64,000 bases of DNA from Colletotrichum lupini. Lineage: Eukaryota > Ascomycota > Sordariomycetes > Glomerellales > Glomerellaceae. A model generated the notes under the pieces. It was not told the origin of the DNA. It made no database searches and worked only from the letters and a program-made list of their open reading frames with translations. The stretch spans positions 4,092,001 through 4,156,000 of the forward strand of contig NC_064678.1 of NCBI RefSeq assembly GCF_023278565.1. The letters are read 5' to 3'. The position numbers and the translations under genes were made by a program. This document shows, piece by piece, positions 23,552 to 33,978 of this stretch (positions are counted from its first letter, which is position 1; each line of letters begins with the position of its first letter).

Positions 23552-24971
23552 ATGTCCCTCACCAACGCCTCCCCCGTCGATGCCGCAAAGGGTGCGAAAT
23601 CGGCCTCTCACATCCTCGCGACCCTCCCTGCCGAAGCCCGCAACGATGCCCTCACGGCCATCCACGCCGCTCTCGCCGAGGCAAAGGACGACATTCTGGC
23701 CGCCAACGCGCGCGACCTGGAGCTCGCTCGCAAAGCCGCCGCCGATGGTCAACTGAGTCAGAGTCTCGTGTCCCGCCTGGACCTAGGCAAGAAGGGCAAG
23801 TTTGAGGATATGCTCAAGGGTATCTTGGACGTGAGAGGTCTCGAGGACCCAGGTATGTACTCACTCACTTTACCTCAATTCACAAGCACAACAGTCATTC
23901 AGTATTCTGACTCTCAACATAGTTGGCAAAGTCACACTCAGAACCAAGCTGGACGACGGCCTCGTCCTGGAGAGAGTCACCTGCCCCATCGGCGTCCTCC
24001 TCATCATCTTCGAGGCCCGCCCCGAGGTCATCGCCAACATCGCCTCCCTGGCCATCAAGTCAGGCAACGCCGCCATCCTCAAGGGCGGCAAGGAATCCAC
24101 AGAGTCCTTCATCGCAATCTCAAAAGTCATCTCCGCCGCCCTCGACAAGTCCCAGGTGCCCAACCCGGCCGTCCAGCTCGTCACCACCCGCGACGTCATC
24201 CCCCAGCTCCTCGCCCTCGACGACTCCATCGACCTCGTCGTCCCCCGCGGCTCCAACGAGCTCGTGCGCTACATCAAGGAGTCGACAAAGATCCCCGTCC
24301 TCGGCCATGCTGACGGCCTCTGCTCTATTTACCTGACAGACTCCGCCGACGCCGAGATGGCGGCCAAGGTCCTCGTCGACTCCAAGACGAGCTACCCGGC
24401 CGCCTGCAACAGCGTCGAGACCCTGCTCGTCCAGGAATCCGCCCTCGACTCCGTCTTCCCCGCCGCCGCGGAGGCGCTAGTCGCGGCCGGCGTCACGCTG
24501 CACTGCGACGCCAAGTCCAAGGCCGCTCTCCAGTCCAAGATCTCTGGCGACGCGGCCTCGAAGCTCGTCGATGCCAAGGACGTGGACTACGACACCGAGT
24601 TTCTCTCCCTCGACCTCGCCGTCAAGGTCGTCTCGTCGCTCGAGGAGGCGGTGCAGCACATCCATGCCCACGGGTCCAAGCACACCGAGTGCATCCTCAC
24701 CTCGTCGTCCGACGAGGCCGAGCGCTTCATGGCGGCCGTCGACGCCGCGGGCGTGTACTGGAACGCGTCGACGCGCATGGCGGACGGCATGCGGTACGGC
24801 TTCGGCACCGAGGTCGGCATCAGCACCAACAAGATCCACTCGCGCGGACCCGTCGGGCTGGAGGGCCTCATGATTTACAAGTACAAGATCCGCGGCCAGG
24901 GTCAGGTTTCGTTGGCGTACGGTGAGGGAGAGGGCCAGAAGCCGTTCAAGCACGAGAAGATGGCTTTCTAA
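23552..24971 (+). CDS. PRO2: Gamma-glutamyl phosphate reductase (proline biosynthesis)
   Basis: Exons 23552-23852 and 23923-24971 join across a 70-nt intron (junction EDPVGKVTLRTKLDDG), giving 449 aa, the normal length for this family. The NADPH-dependent enzyme reduces gamma-glutamyl phosphate to glutamate-5-semialdehyde, the second step of proline synthesis, in the cytosol. Visible signatures include VTCPIGVLLIIFEARPEVIA, SGNAAILKGGKE, LVVPRGSNELVRYI and the catalytic Cys at about residue 262 in YPAACNSVETLLV. Near the end are MADGMRYGFGTEVGIST and SRGPVGLEGLMIYKYKIRG, the conserved C-terminal block. The start has a good context (CACCATGTC). A Gcn4/Cpc1-type site lies upstream. Nothing is missing or unusual. 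Confidence 0.97.
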
Positions 24972-26322
24972 ATGGAAAGGGGAGACTGGGTGTAGACAAA
25001 AGGGAAGAAAAAAAAAGCATGGGACCAACGGCGTTAGGTAGGCATTGTGGGAATCACGAAGGAAACGAATGAAGAGGAAAGAAAAGAGATCCAATGATCT
25101 ATCTGCGTTATCTCTCTGAATGTTATTCCCTCTGCTCGTTCGCAGTCCGAAATGTCACTCGCAGTCCGCTGCTGGAATCGGCCCCACATTAGACGGCCGA
25201 TATGGCCGGTCCGGTGTTGCTCCATTGGCCGGGCGCCATTCTACTTCGTGTTCCGCTCAGCTCTGTCACAAGCCAAACTTCGATTTGGTATTTCGTTGCT
25301 CTTCTGCAGGTCTCACAAGCGCTTCTGAAGGAATCTCTCGAGCATAACTTGGCAACGCCTCAACTCCATGTGCCTAAGTACTGGTAAGTACCTACCTTAG
25401 GTTTGTGGTCTTTAGTGTAGCCAAGCCCTACTACAATGTCTGCAAGAAACGACATCTATCAAAAGCTCAAAGGAAGTGGTTCATCCCCTTGGACACGCAA
25501 AATTTGACAAAGTTCTCAAGGCTCAGAGAGCGGCATGAGATTCCCGAGAAATGGAATAGGTATAGAGGCAAAGGACCCAATGGTAGGGCGAGTCGCCGTT
25601 GGACGTCTCTAAGCGCCGCCCCTCTTCACCTGACGCCGAAAAGAGTTAGAGACTCTCTCCATCGCGCTGGGCAAGCCCCAAACGATTGGACGACGGTCCA
25701 ACATCGAAAGCTCACCAACACAACTGCCCTACCACTTTACCACAGCTACCACACTTATTCCCATGCAGGCCAACGGGAAGCTGGGGGTGCAGGTGGCGGC
25801 GATGCGGCCACATTTCATGGCCATGACAGGGGGTGGGGATTCTGGCGGAGCTTCTTCCTGCAGCTCAGCAAGCTTGCCGGGATTGCTCTGGCGCGTGGGA
25901 AGCTCCCTCTTTAATGACCCAGAACCCCGAGGCGCCCATTGTCTTTTTTGGCGCGACAATTGTTTTCTTTCTCTTGCTTCTTGGTGCTTTGAACATTCAT
26001 CTCGGAAGCTTCGGTGACTCAAAGACAAAGCGATAAAGGACTTGCTGTTCGTGAGACTTGAAGCTGACTGTATCACGACGCTCTGCGATTGGGCTGTTGG
26101 GTGACAAACTGTAAGTGCGGGGCAGGCGATGGCGATGGCGATGCCCATGAGGTGGGATGCGACCAGCTTGGCGTCCGACTGACCTGCTGCCAGATCAACT
26201 CACCATTCTTTTCTCTCGATTCCACTCACCTCGTCTTGTCTTTCAATTCGAGTCGGCTTCTTCTCGCAATAATATTCACGAAACCTACGCCACCGAGGAG
26301 ACGCGACGTCTAACGAGAGATC
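24972..26322. other. Spacer between PRO2 and the AIM24-like gene
   Basis: Contains the PRO2 3' region and the leader of the AIM24-like gene. A 169-codon frame at 25405-25914 has no coding character. A 40-codon membrane microprotein candidate lies at 25914-26036 and is listed separately. A TGACTCA word occurs at about 26014. Confidence 0.45.
25914..26036 (+). CDS. Candidate 40-aa single-pass membrane microprotein
   Basis: The frame begins MTQNPEAP and runs into one uninterrupted hydrophobic helix (IVFFGATIVFFLLLLGAL). It ends with a short basic tail (DSKTKR). Third codon positions are mostly C or T, with G in Lys/Glu/Gln codons, as in genuine genes here. The start context is not strong, and the frame is open further upstream to 25833. 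It sits 290 bp before the AIM24-like start, so it could be an independent small gene or an upstream ORF in that leader. No family is recognised. Confidence 0.3.
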   Translation: MTQNPEAPIVFFGATIVFFLLLLGALNIHLGSFGDSKTKR

Positions 26323-27961
26323 ATGTCTTCCCAATATTACCCACGTAAGTTCTTCACTCTCACCCGGCCATACAGCAAGGCAACGAAACTCGTGCTGACC
26401 ACCACTTCCAGCTCCTCCGTCGGGAGGTACGTTGTCCAATTGAGCGAAAGCAGTGTCCCCGGATGAAAGCGCTGACAAGACAATCAAAATCACAGCGCAG
26501 CAAAACTATCCCCCGCCGCCGCAATCCCCTCCTGCGAACCAGACAAAGTTCTCGTACCCTGCTCCTCCCTCACAACCTCAGCGCAGCCATAGCGGGAGCT
26601 ATCCACCACCGCCTCAGCCTTCGCAAGGGCAGTCGCAAAACTACCCTCCTCCGCCCCAAGCTGCCGGACAACACAGCAGCAACAATAATAACTACCCACC
26701 TCCTCCTCAGTCGAGCACGCCCCAAAACTATCCGCCTCCTCCCCAGTCGCCCGGACATGGCGCGAGCTATCCTCCTCCTCCGCAGGCATCGCCGAGTCAG
26801 GGGAGGACGTACCCGCCTCCTCCCCAAGGCACCACGACGCCCTCGCAGAATCAGGCGCAATACCCGCCACCTCCCGGTCTTTCCCAGCAGCAGCAGCAGT
26901 ATCAATCACCCCTTCAGCAGTCGCCGCAGCCCTCTCCTCAGCACCAGCAGCACCAACAGACGCAGCTTCCCCTACGGCAACCAGGCACCCCCGACTCCCA
27001 GCCTCAGTTCTCCCCTCCGCCTCCCGCCTTCGACGGACCGCCCGAGGCCTCCAGCCTGCCAGAGAAGCAGCACGTGGAGGAAGCACCAGTCGACACGAGC
27101 AACCCGTCCAACCTCGTGGGAGGCGCGCCCCCGCCCCAGCACTTCATCGGCGCCACCGCGACCGTCGACGACGTCGGCACCTTCAACGGAGGCAGCTACC
27201 GCATCAGCCACCGCGACAGCAACACCATCCTGACCGTCCAGCTCGCCATGGGGTGCCCGCTGCAAGCGAAGCCCGGTGTCATGGTCGCCATGTCGCATTC
27301 CATCACACTCAGGGGCCAGATCAAGTTTAGCATGAAGAAGCTCGTGGCCGGCGCTGAGCTGGCGAGCTCGACCTACGTGGGACCCGGCGAGCTTCTCCTG
27401 GCGCCGCCTATGCTTGGTGATATCACTAGTCTGCGTCTCACGGGCAAGGAGACGTGGTCGGTTGGCCAAGACGCCTGGCTTGCTTCTACGCAGGGCGTGA
27501 TCAAGGACTACAAGCGTCAGGGCCTCAGCAAGGCTATTTTCAGTGGCGAGGGCTTGTATGTGTACAAGATTAGCGGTACCGGGCTGCTTTGGCTGACCAG
27601 TTTCGGTGCCATTATCCGCAAAGATGTAAGTGCCCTGGGTACGACCTTATAAGTGATGTGAGGGCTAAACTTTTATCCAGCTCATGGAAGGCGAAAAGTA
27701 CGTTGTTGATAATGGTCACTTGGTGGCATGGAATGTGAAGTACATTATGGAACGAGTCGCATCCGGTGGTATCATCTCTGGTCTCTCCTCTGGCGAGGGC
27801 CTGGTGTGTAAATTTACCGGCCCAGGAACTGTCTTCATGCAGACGAGGAATGCGGTAGGTTTCTGTCAACTGAATGTGCTGTCGTCGAATTACGCTGACA
27901 TTATGGACCACAGAAACATTTCAGTGCTTACTTGTCTGGACAAGCGAATCAAGGCATGTAA
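26323..27961 (+). CDS. AIM24: AIM24-family (DUF124, TRAP-like fold) protein with Pro/Gln-rich N-terminus
   Basis: Five exons (26323-26344, 26412-26426, 26496-27625, 27681-27854, 27914-27961) give 462 aa. The first two exons are tiny (22 and 15 nt), but both joins keep frame and yield [21 protein letters not shown]. Residues about 1-200 contain repeated YPPPPQ units spaced by Ser/Gln/Gly segments. From about residue 215 the AIM24/TRAP-like domain follows, with [97 protein letters not shown] and FSAYLSGQ. Yeast Aim24 is a mitochondrial inner-membrane protein affecting MICOS; this copy lacks an obvious presequence and has a proline-rich head instead, so location may differ. Biochemical activity is unknown. 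Confidence 0.87.
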
Positions 27962-28817
27962 TGCAATGGATGAGGCTAGGCATGACGAATGTACTGGCCG
28001 ATGTTTTGTTTGCATACCTTACTCTATCTGGGTTCATCACAAGTTGGCAATGTTTCCGAATTTTCTACGACATCTAGCGTGTTAAAATTGATATCCTATC
28101 CCTCTTTATTGACGTGTGTTTTCTTCCAGCGTTCTTTCAACAATGGCCATGATGCAGTATGATATTAGACTTAACTAAGGCTTGCGAGAGTATTTCAACA
28201 ACGACATCAAGGTGATGGTGGTTCTTGACTTGGTTCTTGCCCGACTCACGTCAGATACCTGCAAACTGTACATCTTCCACAATCACTATACGCTAGAGTG
28301 GTTGCTCTTGGTCAGGCCTTCCCGGCAGCGAGGACGAGAACATGCAGCCTGCTGTTTCCTCACGACGATCCCAATGTTCCCCTTTCTTTCCTCATCTGCC
28401 ACCACACGGAGCAAATTCTCCGGGCAATGCGTCGACAAGCATATACGACCTCGGCGCGTTTGTTTCCCGCCAACATACCGCCAACATCTCCATCATTCGT
28501 CAACATCACACCCACCACCTCAGCTCTCCAATTTTGGACACATCATCGCAGACTTAAGAGCCTCAGCGCATGTTTTTTACATCAGCGAAGATCTCTCTTC
28601 ACCTCACTTTGGGTTCATTACGCCTGTCGTCATAGCCTCCTCTGACAATTCCGGCTCTATTGTCCTTCTTCGGCCTGGAATTTCGTCGAGAACACCGCTA
28701 TTCCAATCCACTATTTTCGACACTTCCAGCCAACCTAGAGCATCTACTCTTTCGTATGCCTCAGTATTTCTTCTTCCTTTCGGGTTAGAATGTGTCACTA
28801 ACAAACATGGCAGAGAC
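27962..28817. other. Spacer and leader of the unrecognised gene
   Basis: This 0.85 kb gap is largely open in the same frame as the next gene. An intron with good signals (28754-28813, GTATG donor, CACTAAC, CAG) lies at its end and is a multiple of three. It is probably a 5'-leader intron, but it could instead join an upstream coding exon. Confidence 0.45.
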
Positions 28818-30503
28818 ATGGAGAAGGCAGAGGTGGCATTGGCCTCTGCCAATTGGCGTAGGCCGTTGCTTCCTCACGATCATAATAAACCACAACTCAG
28901 CATGCGTCGAAGACGAAGAACAAATTCGAGTGCTGAAACCGACTCCAACGACATAGCTGAGTCGGCTACCCACTGGCGGAAGCCCGTGGCGGGCGTTTCC
29001 CCCTTTCAAACCGCGACCGATCCCATATCCAGAGACAACAGTAATGCCTCAACAAAGGGAATGATCATGATCGGTCGCGCGAAGAAGTGTGCCGTGGTCA
29101 ATGCCGTACCTGTTCCGAGTAGTCAGAGCAAGCACTCCTCCTAGAAGCAGGGTCCTGACTCCTTGGTCTTGGACGTTTTTATCCACGAATGCACCGACCT
29201 CAATTGCAAGGAACACAACGGCATGTTCAACAACGCAGAGATACGCAGCATTAGAAATGCGAATCGTTTCAAGTCGCACATGCAGAGCGAAAGTCTTGTC
29301 GACTTCAATAAGCAGTTGGAGGATACCAGGATCACACCTCGGAAGTCTTCCATGACAGATCTTCTACGCCCTTGCAAGCACGAAGAGAGCGACGACTTGG
29401 GCGACAAGAACCATTCTAGAGACCTACGGAAAGATCAAATTTTGAGTGACTCGGCCGTCATTCACGACCCAGCCATTATTGACATTGGTTTCCGAGATAC
29501 CAAGCCAACAGACAGCGGTTCCGAACACAACCAAGATGATCGCTTTCAGGGGCTTCTGCGAAAACTCCAGCGACCTTTGCAAGATGAACAGTCAAAATAC
29601 CAGGTCACCAGAAATGGCGTTGCTCGCCCAAGACAAGTTTCCGAGGATTCTGGTATTGATACCAGAGGACCGGCCAAGGCTCGAACTCTTAACCCACTAG
29701 CAAGGGAATTTTCCACCTTCGCTCCTCAGACATCTTCAGTCACATCAGACAAGGCTGAAGAGAGGGACAGGAAAACCATCATCTCTCTTCTGGAGCAACT
29801 AGTAAGCCAAACCTCCAGCAAAGCTCCTGGACAAGATCCAAACGAGATTATTGCCAACACAATCGCAAAGTTTGGCATCCAAGGAACGCAGGCTTTTCCA
29901 CCATTCAATTTCCCCCCCTCCGTGCCGAGACCAACATTGCATCCGTCACTTTTCCAACAAACTCCTCCAGTATCTCTTAGTCCAGCTTTTGGTCCACAGA
30001 ACAATATTGTCAGACCTCCACTAGACTTTTCAACCCAATTGCCGGCCGCACCATTCGATCCATCTGCTCCAGGTTTTACACCATCATTTGCAAACAACTC
30101 AACCGCCCCCCCTCTGCTGCCCCTCAGGTCACCGTTCAAACCAACTCGGTCTATTCTACCCGAATCTTCTCATGGTTCCGATACAAGCCGCGTTGCTCCG
30201 GCCATTGGTTTTGTCCGACAGATGGCCAACAGTCCGGTAGTGCCTATTGTCGGGCCTTTGACAACTCCGTTTCCGACGACACAAGCACTGCTACCTCATC
30301 ACGGGTCTTTATTGAACGCAAATGCTCCTGTGTTCGGTACTAGCATGGCGCCCAGATGCGCTGCCAAGCCCCGAGTCCCTGATACAGTCGGCCAGCAGAG
30401 TTACGAAGCATACATCGAGTGGCGCAAGGCAAACGAGCCCGGCTATGCTCTTGAATGCAAGGCGAGACAGGCCAAGAGGGCACTTCGGCCTATTCCTGGC
30501 TGA
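28818..30503 (+). CDS. Unrecognised low-complexity protein, possibly nuclear
   Basis: The proposed exons 28818-29105 and 29151-30503 give 546 aa. The frame is interrupted by TAG at 29142-29144 unless a 45-nt intron (29106-29150) is removed. The N-terminal part has a basic cluster (MRRRRRTNSSAE). After the join comes DVFIHECTDLNCKEHNG, with Cys/His residues. The middle is polar, and the 250-residue C-terminal half is Pro/Phe/Ser-rich. It ends in a charged block (QQSYEAYIEWRKANEPGYAL, then CKARQAKRALRPIPG) that looks like the most conserved feature. I recognise no catalytic domain. The start is uncertain, because an in-frame 60-nt intron just upstream may connect further coding sequence. The stop could also be a true lesion. 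Confidence 0.55.
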
Positions 30504-31583
30504 TTCCAGGGGTGAGCTGTGGTCTAAGCCATCTCAAAGGGTTGGCCATGGGGATCGTTCGGGCAAATGGCATACATGGGCGGAAGGGGGAGATTCAAAA
30601 TAGCTAGCGAAGGGCGGCTCTCTCAGATCAATTCTGGCCTGTATTTGTACGACGAGATATTTTCATATCAATCGTTGGAGGATGACAAGGGTGTAGGTTT
30701 ATACAATGGTAGGGACTTGAAGAGTAGGATTACGTTTTTTTGGGGGCCCTTTAATCATTCTGGAAGGGCTGGAATCGAGGATAGGGGAGGTTGAGCGAGG
30801 CAGGAAAGCTTGGAACAACTAGCACCGAGCTCACAAGTCGATTCGGATTGTCTGCATTCAATAAAAGTGCGTTATCGCTTACAATCGTGCCCAGGAGTGA
30901 CTTTCTTGTCTGCTTTACAAGGCCAGCAAAGTAAATGCCGGGAACCTCGACGGTTGCCAGGGTAGCCACCACCAACTCACGCACCTTCCTTCCTCTGGTT
31001 CACCCAGCCACATCGCGGACCTTTTCATCCGATACCTTTGCTGCCTACCACCCGAATACGCAACAAGCCTTCATATACCCCTCCAAGTCCAATTCTGTCA
31101 CCAGCACAGCAGGCGCCCGTCTAGGTCGACGGGTCAGGTCAAACTGTGGCGTGGGTGGTGGAATGGTTAATGGTCAACAATCAAATCGCCAACCAGCCTA
31201 CTCGACGACAGGCTCAGCGCATACGAGTACCCGAGTTCGAATCCCAGCATGAGCACCAGAGATGTAGCCCCCAGTTCAGCACCGGGGGGGTGAACTCTTT
31301 TACCATTTTGGGTCTTTTTTGACATGTTCGTTATAGGGAAAGGAAAAAGCACGTATTTGTTTTTGTGGTATCTGTGTGCAAAGTCGTAATATATCGATCG
31401 CCATCATCATATCCCATACCTGCGCGCCCCAATGTTGAATCATCGGGTACAAACTGGCGATGTAATCTCTAGACGCTGCAAATCCAGCAATTTCATTCTC
31501 TCTCACCATGTCCCGATCTGCAAGCTTACCCACCATACTCAAATCACAATCATAGACCGCGTCAAACAACAAAAGAGAAAACA
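30504..31583. other. Spacer holding SINE-like copy A
   Basis: Beyond the 3' region of the upstream gene, the notable content is the tRNA-related repeat at about 31090-31330. No protein-coding gene is supported. Confidence 0.6.
31090..31330 (+). mobile_element. tRNA-related SINE-like element, copy A
   Basis: This block recurs in opposite orientation at 41025-41270. Shared segments include a 40-nt identical stretch (about 31104-31145) and a 42-nt identical stretch beginning TCGCCAACCAGCC near 31186. Inside are an A-box-like sequence (TGGTGGAATGGTT, about 31157) and a B-box-like sequence (GAGTTCGAATCCC, about 31233), about 60-75 nt apart. A T-rich 3' part (CTTTT, CTTTTTT) follows. No protein is encoded. 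The combination of Pol III boxes, a tRNA-unrelated tail and dispersion fits a short interspersed element; only two copies are visible here. Confidence 0.6.
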
Positions 31584-32706
31584 TCAAAGCCCTTCAATAC
31601 CATACGCCTTGATCGCGGTACCGCCAAACAGGGCCGCCTGGTCCTCTGGCTCGAGGGTAGCCATGTAGCAGGTGCGCTCGACAAGCAGCTTCCACTTGCG
31701 CCAGGCCTCGTCGACGCCGACGGTGCAGACGGGCCAGTCGGAGCCGAACATTGTGCGGCGGGTGCCAAAGGTGGCGAGGACGACGCCGAGCCAGGGGAAG
31801 ATTGCCTCGAAGATTGCGTTGGGGTCCTGCTTCTTGAGGGAGTCGGGCATCTCGGAGAAGCCACCCGAGAGCTTCATGTAGGTGTTTGAGCATTTGGAGA
31901 GGGCGTAGATTGCGGTGCGCCAGTGGACGAAGGAGGGGTCTGTTGTGTTTATGATGCCGAGGTCGGGTTTGCAGAGGTGGTCTGGTCGGGGTGTGTTTGT
32001 TAGCTCCTGGTTTTGAATGAAGGGCATGGGAGATACTAGAGGCAGGGAAGGGGGAGGACCGACTGATGACAAAGGTGACCTTCTCCTCCTCCGGAACACC
32101 CTCGTGAGCGCGCGAGATAATCTCCAACGCCTCGTCGAGCTGCTTGTTGCCGCGGCGGTGCTGGTCGACGCCCATGTCGAAGACGAAGCCCCTCTTGCCC
32201 AGGAGCTTCAAGCTGTCGATGAAATCGTCCGTCAACCCCGCGCCGTGCGGCTTATCCTGCAACAGATACCGGAACCCGCGAATCTTGAGCCAGACGGCGT
32301 CGCCCGCAACAGTCTTGACGTGGTCGAGGTACTTCTCCATGGCGGCGGCGCCGGAGGGTAGGGGGGCCCAGGGGACGATGCCCAGGCAGAGGCTGGCGTG
32401 GTCGGGGCCGTGGCCCTCGCCGTCGCGCGGTTTGCCCTCGGCGATGCGGCGGAGCCAGGAGACCTCCATCAGGGGGAACTCCCAGCCGGACGCATCGCGG
32501 GCGCCGGCTTCGAGGTCGTGTTTGCGGTCTGTCTCGAGGAAGATGAAGCCCTTGAGGTTTGCGGGGGAGCCGGTGGCGGCGACGTAGTCTTCGACCGAGT
32601 GCTGCTTCGCGAGGGGGTTTTCGGGGGTCGCCCAGGCGAGGGTCTCGATCTCTTGCTCTGGGTAGAGGTGGATGTGGGAGTCGATGATGGGGTAGTCGGC
32701 GGCCAT
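31584..32706 (-). CDS. Amidohydrolase-2 family metal-dependent hydrolase
   Basis: Exons 32706-32064 and 31981-31584 join across an 82-nt intron with a GCTAAC branch site (junction VTFVINHLCKPDLG), giving 346 aa. The protein opens with the metal-binding HxH of the amidohydrolase superfamily (IIDSHIHLYP, His 11 and 13). Later come VWLKIRGFRYLLQ, FVFDMGVDQH, the NHLCKPDL strand and RTMFGSDWPVC with the catalytic-type Asp. This pattern matches the Amidohydro_2 family, which includes lactonases such as L-rhamnono-gamma-lactonase and decarboxylases; the exact substrate is unknown. It has no signal peptide and is probably cytosolic. Length is normal and key residues are present. Confidence 0.88.
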
Positions 32707-33978
32707 GGTGGGCTTTTGGGAATGCTTTGGAGGGGGGGGGCTGCGTGCCGGTTCGGTTTTATGGGAGGTTGGCTGCTTTCTGGTGATTCAATTGATATTT
32801 TGCGTCTGAGACGAATGGGCCAAGAGTGAGGCTGAAGACGAAAAGTCCAGCGTCGTTTGTTGTAGGAGAACGCTCGAGCTAGGCCAGGAGAAGATGAGAG
32901 AGGAGAGACAGAAAGAGACGTGGAGTCCCCGCACCTATTCTTTGACATCGCGGGGTTGCAACAGCGACACACACACACCCTTGTCCTGACGCCCTACTGC
33001 CCCACTGCCGCCCCCCCCCCCCCTTTTCTGACGTTGTTGGATAGTGCTCCCCCCACCGCCTTTCTTCAGGGGATCTTTCCCCCGAGCAACGACCTCTCGG
33101 GGCATGTATGCGGAGAAGGGTGACGGACCACCTCCGGCGCGGACACCGAAGGCTTCTTGGACTCCGTCCCGGTCTGCCGGCGTAGACATCGCCCACTTGC
33201 CAATTTCGGCAATTCAAAGTTTACTACAACATTTCCGTGAAGACTTTGACCTCGAATACAGATCAATTCATTTACAAAAAAAATTTCACCGGCATCATTC
33301 ATATTTGTTCAAACTCATTTTCAAGGACAGGTACTGATCACGTTTGTCACGCAGCGGGTGCATAGTTGAGGTTGCGTTCAAATGATGGATAGATTCATAT
33401 CGGCATCTGTCCATAGCCGCCTGTGGCGGTAATCTTAACTATCTACATGAATTCGCCTTCATGAAAAAAAAGCAGCCATGCCCGGGGGCTTTCCAAAAGC
33501 CCAGCCCCCGGCAGCCGCTTGGAAACGGTCTCTTCCCCAGGAGCGGCGGATGCGCTGGCTCCTTTTCCAACCCCTGGAGTCTTGGTCTCTCGCATTCCTC
33601 CCCTATTATGAAAGGGAATACGAGGATGGCTCCGCTGTCGTCAAGTGAGGACATGACAAACGAAACGGTTGAGTTTGGTTCACGCGCGCGGCGGCCAAGC
33701 ACCTCCGTCTACGGGACAGACGGCGGCGGCCACCGCGGCGCGGGGTCGCAGCATCGACCCACTTGGAACGAGGAGGCGGGCGGGCCCGAGACCGGCTCGG
33801 GCTCGCAACTGCCTTTCCTCGGTGGATGCAATGATTAGCACGTCGGCGAGCGCGGGGCAATCGCGCGACGAAATGAACGTACGGGCCACATGGGGGCCTT
33901 CTATCTTCGTGTATTTGGTGGCTTTCCTTTTGGTGGTGGTTGTGGTCATTCCCATCCCAGGGCAGGATTGGAAGCTCT
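32707..33978. other. Spacer with poly-C tract
   Basis: Contains the amidohydrolase promoter and the 3' region of the CBM48 gene. A 13-base C run lies at 33011-33023. The open frames present are short or simply antisense, and none is supported. Confidence 0.5.
33011..33023. repeat. Poly-C homopolymer tract (13 nt)
   Basis: A 13-base C run lies upstream of the amidohydrolase gene, flanked by other C-rich sequence. Its length may be inexact. Confidence 0.85.

Noticed and set aside
17872..24971. A tryptophan/proline metabolic gene cluster
   Set aside because: IDO, MFS and PRO2 belong to different pathways and are separated by ordinary spacers; nothing beyond adjacency supports a cluster.
28182..28753. 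Coding sequence upstream of the unrecognised gene
   Set aside because: The frame is open but the product is compositionally random; treated as leader unless transcripts show otherwise.
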